A stretch of 32,702 nucleotides of DNA from Bacillota bacterium (GTDB taxonomy: Bacteria; Bacillota; Clostridia; Lachnospirales; Lachnospiraceae), in the NCBI GenBank assembly GCA_023435645.1, contig JAEYRK010000077.1, forward strand, positions 1 to 32,702, read 5' to 3'. This document shows positions 1-7,420 of this stretch, piece by piece. Each line of letters begins with the position of its first letter. The first letter of the stretch is position 1. The position numbers were made by a program, and so were the translations under genes. The notes under the pieces are model-generated. The model did no database searches and was not told the origin of the DNA. It worked only from the letters and a program-made list of their open reading frames with translations.

Positions 1-146
1 TCTTCAGCTGCTGCTGCAGGGCCTGCTGCTACTACAACACCTGCTGCTGCGGATACGCCGAACTCTTCTTCACAAGCTTTTACTAATTCATTTAATTCTA
101 ATACGCTAAGGCCTTTAATTGCCTCGATAAATTCTTGAGTTGTCAT
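1..146 (-). CDS. rplL: Ribosomal protein L7/L12, N-terminal part (cut by window edge)
   Basis: This is the N-terminal part of the ribosomal stalk protein L7/L12, which binds L10 as dimers and recruits translation GTPases. The translation begins MTTQEFIEAIKGLSVLELNE and runs into the Ala-rich hinge (GVVVAAGPAAAA) before leaving the window at base 1, so the C-terminal factor-binding domain is not visible. The ATG at 146-144 is preceded by GGAGG at about 160-156 on the minus strand. It follows rplJ by 72 bases, the standard order. A short hairpin (ACAGGT pairing with ACCTGT, about 177-203) lies in that gap. Identification is firm from sequence and context. Confidence 0.95.
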   Translation of the reverse strand, partial: MTTQEFIEAIKGLSVLELNELVKACEEEFGVSAAAGVVVAAGPAAAAE

Positions 147-218
147 TTTAATATACCTCCATATGAATTTTAATGACAGGTGGCATTCATGAGCACTACC
201 TGTATAAGTTTCTGGTTA

Positions 219-704
219 TTATGCTGCTTTTTCAGCAATCTGCTTAAGCACACGAGCAAGATTTGCAATCGGTGACTGTAAGCTTCCAAGTAACTTGGAA
301 ATAAGAACTTCCCTGGAAGGAATTGTTGCGATTACCTGGATACCCTTCTGATCGTAGTAGGTTCCCTCAACTACACCAGCCTTGAATTCCAACTTCGGCA
401 TCTTCTTAGCGAGATCGTTAAGAATTCTAGCGGGAGCGGTAGCATCCTGCATACCGAAGGCAACAGCGGTAGGACCATTCAGATCCTTTGCTAATGCTTC
501 GTACTCTGTTCCCTTGAAAGCAAAGTTAAGCATTGTATTCTTGTAAACTTTGTATACTACACCAGCCTGTCTTAAAGCCTTACGAAGCTCTGTATCTTCA
601 GCTACGGTTAATCCGCGGTAGTCTACCAGAACGGCAGCCTTCGCATCTTTCACGTAACCGGAAATCTCTTCAACGATAGGTTGCTTTAATTCAACTTTAG
701 CCAT
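219..704 (-). CDS. rplJ: 50S ribosomal protein L10
   Basis: L10 anchors the L7/L12 dimers on the large subunit and, free in the cell, represses its own mRNA. The 161-residue protein begins MAKVELKQPIVEEISGYVKD and contains the family segment YRGLTVAEDTELRKALRQAG followed by YKVYKNTM. The usual family length is about 160-175 residues. I chose the ATG at 704 because TAAGGAGGTG lies six bases upstream; a GTG at 713 is in frame but sits inside that Shine-Dalgarno site. It is preceded by an L10 leader with an attenuator and a near-consensus promoter, and followed by rplL. Confidence 0.97.
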   Translation of the reverse strand: MAKVELKQPIVEEISGYVKDAKAAVLVDYRGLTVAEDTELRKALRQAGVVYKVYKNTMLNFAFKGTEYEALAKDLNGPTAVAFGMQDATAPARILNDLAKKMPKLEFKAGVVEGTYYDQKGIQVIATIPSREVLISKLLGSLQSPIANLARVLKQIAEKAA

Positions 705-740
705 TTCGTACACCTCCTTAACTTAGTTACTAAATTCCAT

Positions 741-775
741 AAAAAAACCTCTTCCTGCCAAAGCAGAAAGAGGTT
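741..775 (-). terminator. Attenuator hairpin upstream of rplJ
   Basis: On the minus strand CCTCTTTCTGC pairs with GCAGGAAGAGG over a TTTG loop, with one G-U wobble that pairs only in the minus-strand RNA, and is followed directly by seven T residues. This is a textbook intrinsic terminator between the L10 leader and rplJ. In known Firmicutes L10 leaders, protein binding favours such a terminator, giving feedback control of rplJL; that mechanism is inferred here from family knowledge. Confidence 0.85.
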
Positions 776-868
776 ATGATATCCATCAAAAAACCAACTT
801 TTCCTCGGTAGGCGGGATCACCTTACGCCTTGCGGCACCTACTGTCTTCGGCAGTTATTTCACAAAAC
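776..868 (-). ncRNA. Ribosomal protein L10 leader
   Basis: The RNA between the promoter at 871-900 and the attenuator has the shape and sequence typical of L10 leaders: an ACTGCCGAAGACAGT-type hairpin (about 838-855), the run GGTGCCGCAAGGCG, and GCCTACCGAGGAAAAG just before the attenuator. The last resembles the L10-binding kink-turn region. It most likely senses free L10 (or the L10-L12 complex) and controls rplJ-rplL. A covariance-model search with the L10 leader family would settle this. Confidence 0.8.
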
Positions 869-870
869 GC

Positions 871-900
871 ATTATAACACGAATCCTAAGATCCTGTCAA
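871..900 (-). promoter_or_regulatory. Near-consensus SigA promoter for rplJ-rplL
   Basis: Perfect TTGACA (900-895) and TATAAT (876-871) boxes are separated by 18 bases on the minus strand. The start site would fall near 864, just ahead of the L10 leader. rplJL can therefore be transcribed separately from the rplK-rplA genes. Confidence 0.85.
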
Positions 901-931
901 CCTCGTTTTGCTAATATTACTCAATTAGCTA

Positions 932-1624
932 TTAGCTTAATTTAGCTGTGTTCAGCTTTACGCCAGGGCCCATGGTGGATGCCAGCGTAACACTTCTTAA
1001 ATACTGACCCTTAGCTGCAGCAGGCTTTGCCTTAATGATTGCACCAATCAGAGTTGTGAAGTTATCATTCAGCATCTCCTCAGTGAAGGAAACCTTACCC
1101 AGAGGAACATGGATGATATTGGTCTTATCAAGTCTGTATTCAATCTTACCGGCCTTAATATCGTTCACTGCTTTGGCTACATCCATAGTAACCGTACCAG
1201 CCTTAGGATTCGGCATTAAGCCCTTAGGACCGAGAACACGACCAAGACGGCCTACAACACCCATCATATCGGGAGTTGCTACTACTACATCGAATTCAAA
1301 CCAGTTTTCATTCTGAATCTTAGGGATGAGCTCGTCTGCACCAACATAATCTGCGCCGGCTGCCTGTGCCTCTGCTGCCTTGTCGCCCTTGGCAAATACC
1401 AGCACGCGAACGGTTCTACCTGTTCCGTGAGGTAATACAACTGCGCCACGAACCTGTTGATCCGCATGACGTCCATCAACACCAAGTCTGATGTGAGCTT
1501 CAATTGTCTCGTCAAATTTTGCAACCGCTGCCTTCTTCACCAGGCTGATTGCTTCTGCTGCATCATACTGAACGGATCTATCGACCAGCTTTGCAGCCTC
1601 TGTATATTTCTTTCCTCTTTTCAT
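932..1624 (-). CDS. rplA: 50S ribosomal protein L1
   Basis: L1 forms the mobile stalk near the E site of the large subunit and is a translational repressor of its own operon. The 230-residue protein begins MKRGKKYTEAAKLVDRS and has the family segments GRVLGPKGLMPNPKAGTVT and IEYRLDKTNIIHVPLGK. Length matches the family. The ATG at 1624 has AGGAGG (about 1639-1633) upstream. It lies between rplK and the rplJ promoter; the 213-base gap to rplK is longer than in many genomes and carries an L1-site-like sequence. Confidence 0.97.
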   Translation of the reverse strand: MKRGKKYTEAAKLVDRSVQYDAAEAISLVKKAAVAKFDETIEAHIRLGVDGRHADQQVRGAVVLPHGTGRTVRVLVFAKGDKAAEAQAAGADYVGADELIPKIQNENWFEFDVVVATPDMMGVVGRLGRVLGPKGLMPNPKAGTVTMDVAKAVNDIKAGKIEYRLDKTNIIHVPLGKVSFTEEMLNDNFTTLIGAIIKAKPAAAKGQYLRSVTLASTMGPGVKLNTAKLS

Positions 1625-1837
1625 TCTATAAACCTCCTAGTGGTTTTATCGGAAGAAAACGAATTTAACCAAAACCGCTTTCAAAATGTAGCTTGACTTC
1701 GGTTGGGGCATAAGCCAATTCGTTGGCGAATACCATCCGGGTATTTGCCTGTTAGGCACATAATGTGCAACATTTCCTCCCACATTAATAGATTCTAAAT
1801 CGCATAATCTCTTTCAATCATGCTGTTTTATTCTTAC
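1625..1837 (-). promoter_or_regulatory. rplK-rplA spacer with possible L1 autoregulatory sequence
   Basis: On the minus strand the spacer contains TGTGGGAGGAAAT (1784-1772) and, close to the rplA start, ATAAAACCAC (about 1650-1641). The same two half-motifs occur close together before rplK (2286-2313), where they fold compactly. Here they are about 125 bases apart with further short hairpins between them (for example TTGCACATTATGTGC). L1 is known to bind its mRNA at a site mimicking its 23S rRNA target, so an L1-regulated leader is a reasonable but unproven reading. Confidence 0.4.
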
Positions 1838-2263
1838 TTAGTCAACTACAGTGATACCCATACTTCTTGCAGTGCCGGCGATCATGCTCATCGCTGCTTC
1901 TACACTTGCTGCATTTAAATCGGGCATCTTAAGCTCAGCAATCTTACGAAGCTCAGTCTTATTAATGGTCGCTACCTTAGTCTTGTTAGGTACAGCGGAG
2001 CCGGATTTTAAATTACAAGCCTTCTTAAGTAAAATAGCTGCCGGGGGTGTCTTTGTAATGAAGCTGAAGCTTCTGTCTGCGTATACAGTGATAACTACCG
2101 GAATGATCATACCTTCCTGATCAGCTGTTCTTGCATTGAATTCCTTTGTGAACTGTACAATGTTCACACCATGCTGTCCAAGTGCAGGACCTACCGGGGG
2201 AGCCGGTGTTGCCTTTGCAGCAGGGATCTGTAATTTGATATAACCTGTTACTTTCTTTGCCAT
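1838..2263 (-). CDS. rplK: 50S ribosomal protein L11
   Basis: L11 forms the base of the GTPase-associated centre together with 23S rRNA and is needed for factor-dependent GTP hydrolysis. The 141-residue protein begins MAKKVTGYIKLQIPAAKATP and carries the conserved PPVGPALGQHGVNIVQFTKEFN segment and the Pro-rich FITKTPPAAILLKK motif; 141 residues is the standard length. The ATG at 2263 follows GGAGGT by eight bases. It lies downstream of nusG, with an L1-type hairpin in the leader. Confidence 0.97.
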   Translation of the reverse strand: MAKKVTGYIKLQIPAAKATPAPPVGPALGQHGVNIVQFTKEFNARTADQEGMIIPVVITVYADRSFSFITKTPPAAILLKKACNLKSGSAVPNKTKVATINKTELRKIAELKMPDLNAASVEAAMSMIAGTARSMGITVVD

Positions 2264-2285
2264 TATAGCATACCTCCTGATAAAT

Positions 2286-2313
2286 GTGGTGTTTACGGGG
2301 ATTTCCCTCCCAC
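2286..2313 (-). promoter_or_regulatory. Probable L1-binding hairpin in rplK leader
   Basis: On the minus strand an outer GTGG/CCAC stem encloses an inner GGG-AAAT-CCC stem, with unequal single-stranded GA and CGTAAACA between them. A two-helix element with an asymmetric internal loop just upstream of the rplK Shine-Dalgarno site is the known architecture of the L1 target in rplKA mRNA. Identification is by pattern recognition rather than by a model search. Confidence 0.55.
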
Positions 2314-2337
2314 TGTAAAGCGAAAACTGCTTAACCT

Positions 2338-2363
2338 CCGTATAGGATCACTTCCATATACGG
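2338..2363 (-). other. Hairpin between nusG and rplK
   Basis: CCGTATA and TATACGG are perfect inverted arms around a 12-base loop. No T run follows, so it is not a convincing terminator; it may be an mRNA processing or stability element, or part of the rplK leader. Confidence 0.35.
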
Positions 2364-2443
2364 TGCACTTTTAGCAGCTGCGCTGCCTGTGCCAGCCATG
2401 ATGTCTGAACCAGTTAGACCTGCAGTAAGGTCTGCTGCTTAGA

Positions 2444-2965
2444 TTATCTGTTGACCCTTACATCACTGAAGCTGATCTCAACCGGTGTCTCACGTCCGAA
2501 CATATCAACGCTGATGGTTACAATCTGCTTGTGAGTATTGATCTGCTTGATTACACCTGTGGTATTCTCCCATACACCGGAGATAACTGTCACGGTATCA
2601 CCAATTTCGAAATCTACTAATACATCATTGCTCTTAATTCCCATTCCGCGCATTTCTGCATCAGTTAATGGAACCGGTTGCTTGGAATCCGGGCCTACGA
2701 AACCTGTTACACCTCTGGTATTTCGAACCACGTACCATACATCATCATTCATGACCATATGGAGCAGTACATAGCCGGGAAACATCTTCTTCTGCACTCG
2801 TTTTTTGACACCATTCTTAACTTCAATGACATCCTGCATAGGAACAGAAACCTCTAGAATCTGATCCTGTAGCTTCATGCTTTCGATTGTTTTTTCAATG
2901 GTTGCCTTTACCTTGTTCTCATACCCTGAATAGGTGTGAACAACGTACCAATTCGCCTCTGACAT
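2444..2965 (-). CDS. nusG: Transcription elongation/termination factor NusG
   Basis: NusG binds RNA polymerase through its N-terminal NGN domain and other partners through a C-terminal KOW domain. The 173-residue protein begins MSEANWYVVHTYSGYENKVK and contains the NGN segment KMFPGYVLLHM and RNTRGVTGFVG, then the KOW segment IGDTVTVISGVWENTTGVIK. I chose the ATG at 2965, preceded by GGTGAGG; a further in-frame ATG at 3007 lies inside secE and would add residues not seen in the family. secE ends 10 bases upstream. Confidence 0.96.
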   Translation of the reverse strand: MSEANWYVVHTYSGYENKVKATIEKTIESMKLQDQILEVSVPMQDVIEVKNGVKKRVQKKMFPGYVLLHMVMNDDVWYVVRNTRGVTGFVGPDSKQPVPLTDAEMRGMGIKSNDVLVDFEIGDTVTVISGVWENTTGVIKQINTHKQIVTISVDMFGRETPVEISFSDVRVNR

Positions 2966-2975
2966 AACCTCACCC

Positions 2976-3188
2976 TTATCCAAATATGATTCCCATACCG
3001 AGTTCAATTAAGTAATCCAGTAAATAAATAACTATACCTAATACAACGGTAACAGTAATGACAGCTATTGACTGCTTTGTCAGGGTTTCCTTGTCCGGCC
3101 AGAGAACTTTTTTGAACTCTGACTTAACGCCCTTAAACCAGCTTTTCTTCGGAGCCTTTTCGGCTGTTGTATTTGCCACCTCTCCCAT
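2976..3188 (-). CDS. secE: Preprotein translocase subunit SecE
   Basis: SecE is the small clamp subunit of the SecYEG channel. The 70-residue protein has a polar N-terminus, then the family motif EFKKVLWPDKETLTKQS, followed by one transmembrane helix (about residues 41-65, rich in Ile/Val/Leu). A single-helix SecE of 60-75 residues is normal for Firmicutes. The start at 3188 has only a weak purine-rich ribosome-binding site. It sits between rpmG and nusG as expected. Confidence 0.95.
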   Translation of the reverse strand: MGEVANTTAEKAPKKSWFKGVKSEFKKVLWPDKETLTKQSIAVITVTVVLGIVIYLLDYLIELGMGIIFG

Positions 3189-3213
3189 GTCTTCACTTCC
3201 CTTTCAGATATAA

Positions 3214-3363
3214 TTATTTTGTTTCCTTGTGCAGTGTGTGGGACCTGCAGAACTTACAGTACTTCTTTGTTTCCATTCTGTCCGGATGCAACTTCTTCTC
3301 TTTTGTCATGTTGTAATTGCGTTGCTTGCAATCTGTACATGCCAATGTAATCTTTACGCGCAC
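3214..3363 (-). CDS. rpmG: 50S ribosomal protein L33
   Basis: This is a 49-residue zinc-type L33: VRVKITLACTDCKQRNYNM followed by a second Cys pair in KKYCKFCRSHTLHKETK. The two CXXC pairs should bind zinc, marking the C+ form used when zinc is sufficient. I place the start at GTG 3363, since GGAGGTG lies six bases upstream and the product then matches family length; an in-frame ATG at 3411 would add 16 unrelated residues. It is first in the rpmG-secE-nusG group. Confidence 0.93.
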   Translation of the reverse strand: MRVKITLACTDCKQRNYNMTKEKKLHPDRMETKKYCKFCRSHTLHKETK

Positions 3364-3496
3364 AACTTCCACCTCCGATTTCTCTTGTAGCGCTCCAACC
3401 CTTGCCGGCAAAACCGCTTGGTTGTAATTAATAGGATAGCCTCGCTAAGGGGACTTTTTATGGCATAAAAAAAAAGCCCTCTTTCTCTGCTCATCC

Positions 3497-3525
3497 AATA
3501 TAACACATCAGGTAATTTCCGTCAA
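3497..3525 (-). promoter_or_regulatory. SigA-type promoter for rpmG-secE-nusG
   Basis: On the minus strand TTGACG (3525-3520) and TATATT (3502-3497) are 17 bases apart. The start site would be near 3490, giving a leader of about 125 bases to rpmG that includes a GGCTTTTTTTTTATGCC stretch. I see no other gene in 3364-3665. Confidence 0.7.
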
Positions 3526-3574
3526 TAGTTTTTTATTTGAGATGGCTTGGGATTTGCCCCCTTATCATCAAGGG

Positions 3575-3624
3575 AATTGTAGAGTGATTCTCCTTTGCTG
3601 CTCATGGATTCTCACTCTACAATT
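3575..3624. repeat. 13-bp perfect inverted repeat downstream of the subtilase gene
   Basis: AATTGTAGAGTGA (3575-3587) and TCACTCTACAATT (3612-3624) are perfect inverted copies separated by 24 bases. On the plus strand it is followed by AAGGTCTTTTT; on the minus strand by a second small hairpin (CCTT/AAGG, about 3560-3573) without a T run. It probably ends the subtilase transcript, but does not look like a canonical terminator for that strand. Confidence 0.5.
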
Positions 3625-3665
3625 AAGGTCTTTTTCTCTGTTCCTAGTGATGATGATATCCCGAT

Positions 3666-5885
3666 TTATTTGACTCTGACTCTACAGGTTGCTGTCAGTC
3701 CGCTGCTGGTCTTAACTATGATTATGACAGAGCCAGCCTTCTTGGCTTTGATGGTCCCGCCTGCTGTGACGGTGGCAATGGACTTATCACTGCTGGTAAA
3801 GGTAATCCTGTCCGTTGTAGCAATCGGCTTTAGATCGGGCTGCAAAAGATGGTTTTCTCCCACCTCCAGGGTTAGCGTGGTTTTGGACAGCTTCAGCGCT
3901 GTTGCCTTAATCGTCTGTACATTCACCCTTCTGACATAGGTATTGCCCCGATAATCAATCGCAAAGATGCTGTAGACACCATCCTTCTTAACCTTGAAGC
4001 TTGCTTTCCCATCCGTCAGCGTAAGCTCAGTCCCGGCACCTGCAGGTAAAAAATCAACTGCCTTCTTTTTACCGGGCATATATTTAACTCGTTTCACCTT
4101 ACTCTGTGCATCAGTCACAATGACCGACACCGTTCTGGTCTTGTAATCATTGGATACTGAATAGGAAGCGGTGATTTTCGGAGGTGTTATGTCATCCTTC
4201 ACCTCATATATAAATGAGGTCTCATTCCCAGCATAATCTCCTGCATAGAAGGTATAGACACCCGCCCGGTCAAGCTCAGCAATTTTATTCTTTACTGCTG
4301 TCCCCTTAGTTCCATGACTAAAATCCGCTAGGGTTTTCGTTCCACTCAGCCATTTGACTACCCTGAGACCAGAGCCGCCCTCCTCAATGACATTCAAAGG
4401 CACCCTTAATACTCCCTTATCATAACGGGTCGTAGGCTCAATGATCGGGGGAAGGGTATCCTCCTGCAGTCCTTCCATGGCTGCTTCAACCAATCGAAAG
4501 GCATCCGGAATACCAGGGTACTTCGTTCTTCCTTCCAACTCTGAGATAGGTTTTATATGATCCAAAAGCAGCTGCTTTATATTCGCAGGGTAGGTATGCT
4601 TATTATGGGAGTACAACAGGGCAGCCACAGCAGCCACCTGGGGTACAGCCATCGAGGAGCCACTCAAGGTGGCATAGCCACCTACAATCGTACTCATGAT
4701 ATCAACCCCGGGTGCTGCAATATCCACTGTTTTGCTTCCATAGTTGGAGAGGCCTGTCAGCTTACCGTCTGCATCAATAAAGGTAACTGATATCAGATTT
4801 GGTAGTTCAAAGCTGGCGGGATAAATCGGTTTCACATCATTATCCTCACCGGAATTGCCCGCTGCAGCTACGAACAGCATGTCCGATTCTTCCATAACCT
4901 CCCTCAGTGCTACAGAATATTGGTCAGTACCCCAGCTTAGATTGCAAATATCCGCTCCCATTCTGGTCGCATATTTTATAGCCTCAACCGCTCCGGAGAT
5001 ACTCCCGCTACCATCGGTTCCACCATTAATTTTTAGTACCATCAGCTTTACACTGATTCCTGAAGCAACCCCTGCGATTCCCAGGTGATTATCAGCCGTT
5101 GCACTGATAATTCCTGCGATATGGGTACCATGGTCATCATTGTCCTTCGGATCCGCCTGGTATACCTGAAGCTTATCGCTATACGTATAATGGCTGATGG
5201 TATTATCTCCGTTATAAAAATCCCATCCGTGAATATCATCCACATAACCGTTTGAATCATTATCAATCCCATCATCCGGTATCTCTCCTGGATTCTCCCA
5301 GAAGTTTCCTACCAAATCCGGATGCTGGCTATCCACTCCAGTATCAATAATCGCAAGGACAACCTCCCGTTGATCAAGGTTCGAACTCTTAAGATATTCC
5401 CAGGCCTCCGGTACGTTCATATCCAGATCCTCTGTGGCTTTTCTCAAGATACGATTGGATTTTATATAGGAATAATAGCTCCCCGGATTATGCAAGGCCC
5501 ATTGGCTGTCATAGTAGGTATCGTTACTAAAGCCCATCCTAGATATTTTTGCATTGCCCTGTACCGCCTTCACCTGAGGATTGCTTCCAAGCTCCTTTAG
5601 GGCAGCCTGATGCCCGGCGGGATCCTCCGTGCCAAGCAAAGCATAATCCTCTATGTGCCGAAGCACGCTCACCGGCCCGCTTAGGGAAGCCACTAGATGG
5701 CTTAATTCCTCCTCCATAAGTGGTTTTTCAAATATCACGATAATCTCTCCCTCGGACTGCTTGAACGCCTTTACAGTCAGAAGCTCTCTCCGACAGTCGT
5801 TCCATAGCAGGACACCTGTAATGAATACGGCTATCAGGATTGCAGGGATAAGTATTCTTTTCTTATTATTTCTCATAAGCATCAT
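3666..5885 (-). CDS. Membrane-anchored subtilisin-like (S8) serine protease with C-terminal Big_2 domain
   Basis: The predicted 739-residue protein has an uncleaved-looking signal anchor (residues 11-28), a propeptide-like region (about 46-108), and an S8 catalytic domain with Asp181 (IIDTGVDSQHPDL), His252 (DDHGTHIAG), oxyanion Asn344 (AAGNSG) and Ser411 (LSGSSMAVPQVA). An acidic loop (DDGIDNDSNGYVDD, about 204-217) resembles the calcium-binding insertion common in bacterial subtilases. Two Ig/bacterial-repeat-like segments (about 480-655) and a Big_2 domain (about 661-739) follow, suggesting action at the cell surface. AAGGG lies just before paired ATGs at 5885 and 5882; 5882 is better spaced. 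Substrate unknown. It is divergent from the AraC-type regulator at 6149. Confidence 0.88.
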   Translation of the reverse strand: MMLMRNNKKRILIPAILIAVFITGVLLWNDCRRELLTVKAFKQSEGEIIVIFEKPLMEEELSHLVASLSGPVSVLRHIEDYALLGTEDPAGHQAALKELGSNPQVKAVQGNAKISRMGFSNDTYYDSQWALHNPGSYYSYIKSNRILRKATEDLDMNVPEAWEYLKSSNLDQREVVLAIIDTGVDSQHPDLVGNFWENPGEIPDDGIDNDSNGYVDDIHGWDFYNGDNTISHYTYSDKLQVYQADPKDNDDHGTHIAGIISATADNHLGIAGVASGISVKLMVLKINGGTDGSGSISGAVEAIKYATRMGADICNLSWGTDQYSVALREVMEESDMLFVAAAGNSGEDNDVKPIYPASFELPNLISVTFIDADGKLTGLSNYGSKTVDIAAPGVDIMSTIVGGYATLSGSSMAVPQVAAVAALLYSHNKHTYPANIKQLLLDHIKPISELEGRTKYPGIPDAFRLVEAAMEGLQEDTLPPIIEPTTRYDKGVLRVPLNVIEEGGSGLRVVKWLSGTKTLADFSHGTKGTAVKNKIAELDRAGVYTFYAGDYAGNETSFIYEVKDDITPPKITASYSVSNDYKTRTVSVIVTDAQSKVKRVKYMPGKKKAVDFLPAGAGTELTLTDGKASFKVKKDGVYSIFAIDYRGNTYVRRVNVQTIKATALKLSKTTLTLEVGENHLLQPDLKPIATTDRITFTSSDKSIATVTAGGTIKAKKAGSVIIIVKTSSGLTATCRVRVK

Positions 5886-6035
5886 TTACCCTTTATTAAA
5901 TAGTTCAGGTTGTATCTTCTACCAGATTTATCTTATTCCATTATCTTGACAATTTTGTGGCAGTTTATAATATTTATATCTGCATCGAATTGTCAGAAAA
6001 ACACTGAAAAAAACCGTGCATTGGGTAACATAATA

Positions 6036-6044
6036 TGGTATAAT
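6036..6044 (+). promoter_or_regulatory. Extended -10 promoter candidate for the AraC-type gene
   Basis: TGGTATAAT is an extended -10 element 105 bases upstream of the regulator start. No convincing -35 box is present. The divergent 263-base region 5886-6148 holds no gene; a clear promoter for the leftward subtilase is not visible in it. Confidence 0.5.
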
Positions 6045-6148
6045 ACGATAGAAATACTATGAATCATCTGATGTTTGCATATGGATAGAAATCAAATATA
6101 ATTGAAATATGGTAAACCGGATACCGACCTAAGATAAGGAGCATACGA

Positions 6149-7420
6149 ATGGATAATCGCAAAAATAATCAAACGCACAATCACATTATCCAGAAAGAAT
6201 TCTGGGACAGCCTACAGTTAGAGCTATTGACATCTAACCAGAGTTTCACAAAGGAGGACATCACATTTTTTGTAGAAACAAATTATATGTTCTCTTTATT
6301 CTTCCGGGGGACCTCCCATCATGAGCTTTCATACTTCAAAAATCTGTTCCGAATGAAGGACAAGGCCTACATGATCCTATTGGAGCTGATGCCTGAAAAT
6401 AAGCCGAATTTTTTTGATTTTGATTTCGATGAATTTGAATTATATCGCTTTTTAAAGAGAACTCTTGGTCTTGATACCATCAATACCATCGGTCCTTTGA
6501 TCTCAAACCGAATCAGCATCCTAGTCTCCGTTGAGGCCAATCTGGAGACGCAACAAAGGAATGAAAGCATAACACTGTCCCAGAAGCTGGTCGATGAAAT
6601 CTATCGGGAATACAAGCTATCCGCTTATGCGGGGATTGGCAATGTGTATTCCCTACCTTCCATCTACTCCTCTTTTTTGGATGCTCTCTCCTGTATGCAT
6701 GGCAGTCAACCGGGCCAGGTACTCCATGTCACCCGTCTTGAGGAAATTGCTCAGGATTATCATTATGATTACATAGAGGCCGAGAAGCATATGGTAGATG
6801 CGATTCGCCTTAGAAAGGCGGATGCCTATGATTATTTTGTTCTCATGATGAATTATATTAAGCCTTTGAATGATGAAGTAAAAAGATACAAAATTATTGA
6901 AGCACTGATTATAGCCACCCACGCGGCAAGGCTGGATGGGCAGAAAAGTGTTGATTATTACAACTACTCTACCCAAATTACAGCAGTGATGGGCTTATCA
7001 GGAGACGCTCTGATTGAATGGGCTTATAAGAAGTTTATGAATATTACCGGATATGTGAAGCCACAGACCTCCATTGACTATTCGAACAAAATTGTGCAGG
7101 TTACAAAGGATTATCTGGAGGCCCATTATTCAGAAGAAATTACATTGGAGCATATGGCAGAGCAGGTAAATATCAGCCCTCAGTATTTCAGCAAGCTGAT
7201 TAAGAAGAATACCGGATTTAATTTTATCGATTGGCTTTCCATGCTTCGTGTGAAAAAAGCAAAGGAGCTACTGACCAACTCCAATTATACCGTGAAAGAG
7301 GTATGCTTCATGGTAGGCTATAAGGATCCAAATTATTTCAGCCGGATCTTCAAAAAAAGGATTGGTCTTACCCCCAGCGAATTCGTGAAGAATAAGTCCT
7401 ATATCAACAATAAGAGCTGA
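6149..7420 (+). CDS. AraC-family transcriptional regulator (YesN-like, without receiver domain)
   Basis: The 423-residue protein ends in a typical AraC DNA-binding domain (about residues 320-418): first helix-turn-helix LEHMAEQVNISPQYFSKLIK, second VKEVCFMVGYKDPNYFSRIF, then the signature FKKRIGLTPSEF. The middle part contains SAYAGIGNVYSLPSIYSSF, resembling the degenerate GGDEF-like region in YesN-type response regulators. The phospho-acceptor receiver domain of those proteins is absent; instead the N-terminal 100 residues are unlike anything I recognise. AAGGAG lies seven bases before the ATG. Its target is unknown; the divergent subtilase is the nearest candidate. Its last 17 bases overlap the convergent gene at 7404-8675. 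Confidence 0.85.
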   Translation: MDNRKNNQTHNHIIQKEFWDSLQLELLTSNQSFTKEDITFFVETNYMFSLFFRGTSHHELSYFKNLFRMKDKAYMILLELMPENKPNFFDFDFDEFELYRFLKRTLGLDTINTIGPLISNRISILVSVEANLETQQRNESITLSQKLVDEIYREYKLSAYAGIGNVYSLPSIYSSFLDALSCMHGSQPGQVLHVTRLEEIAQDYHYDYIEAEKHMVDAIRLRKADAYDYFVLMMNYIKPLNDEVKRYKIIEALIIATHAARLDGQKSVDYYNYSTQITAVMGLSGDALIEWAYKKFMNITGYVKPQTSIDYSNKIVQVTKDYLEAHYSEEITLEHMAEQVNISPQYFSKLIKKNTGFNFIDWLSMLRVKKAKELLTNSNYTVKEVCFMVGYKDPNYFSRIFKKRIGLTPSEFVKNKSYINNKS

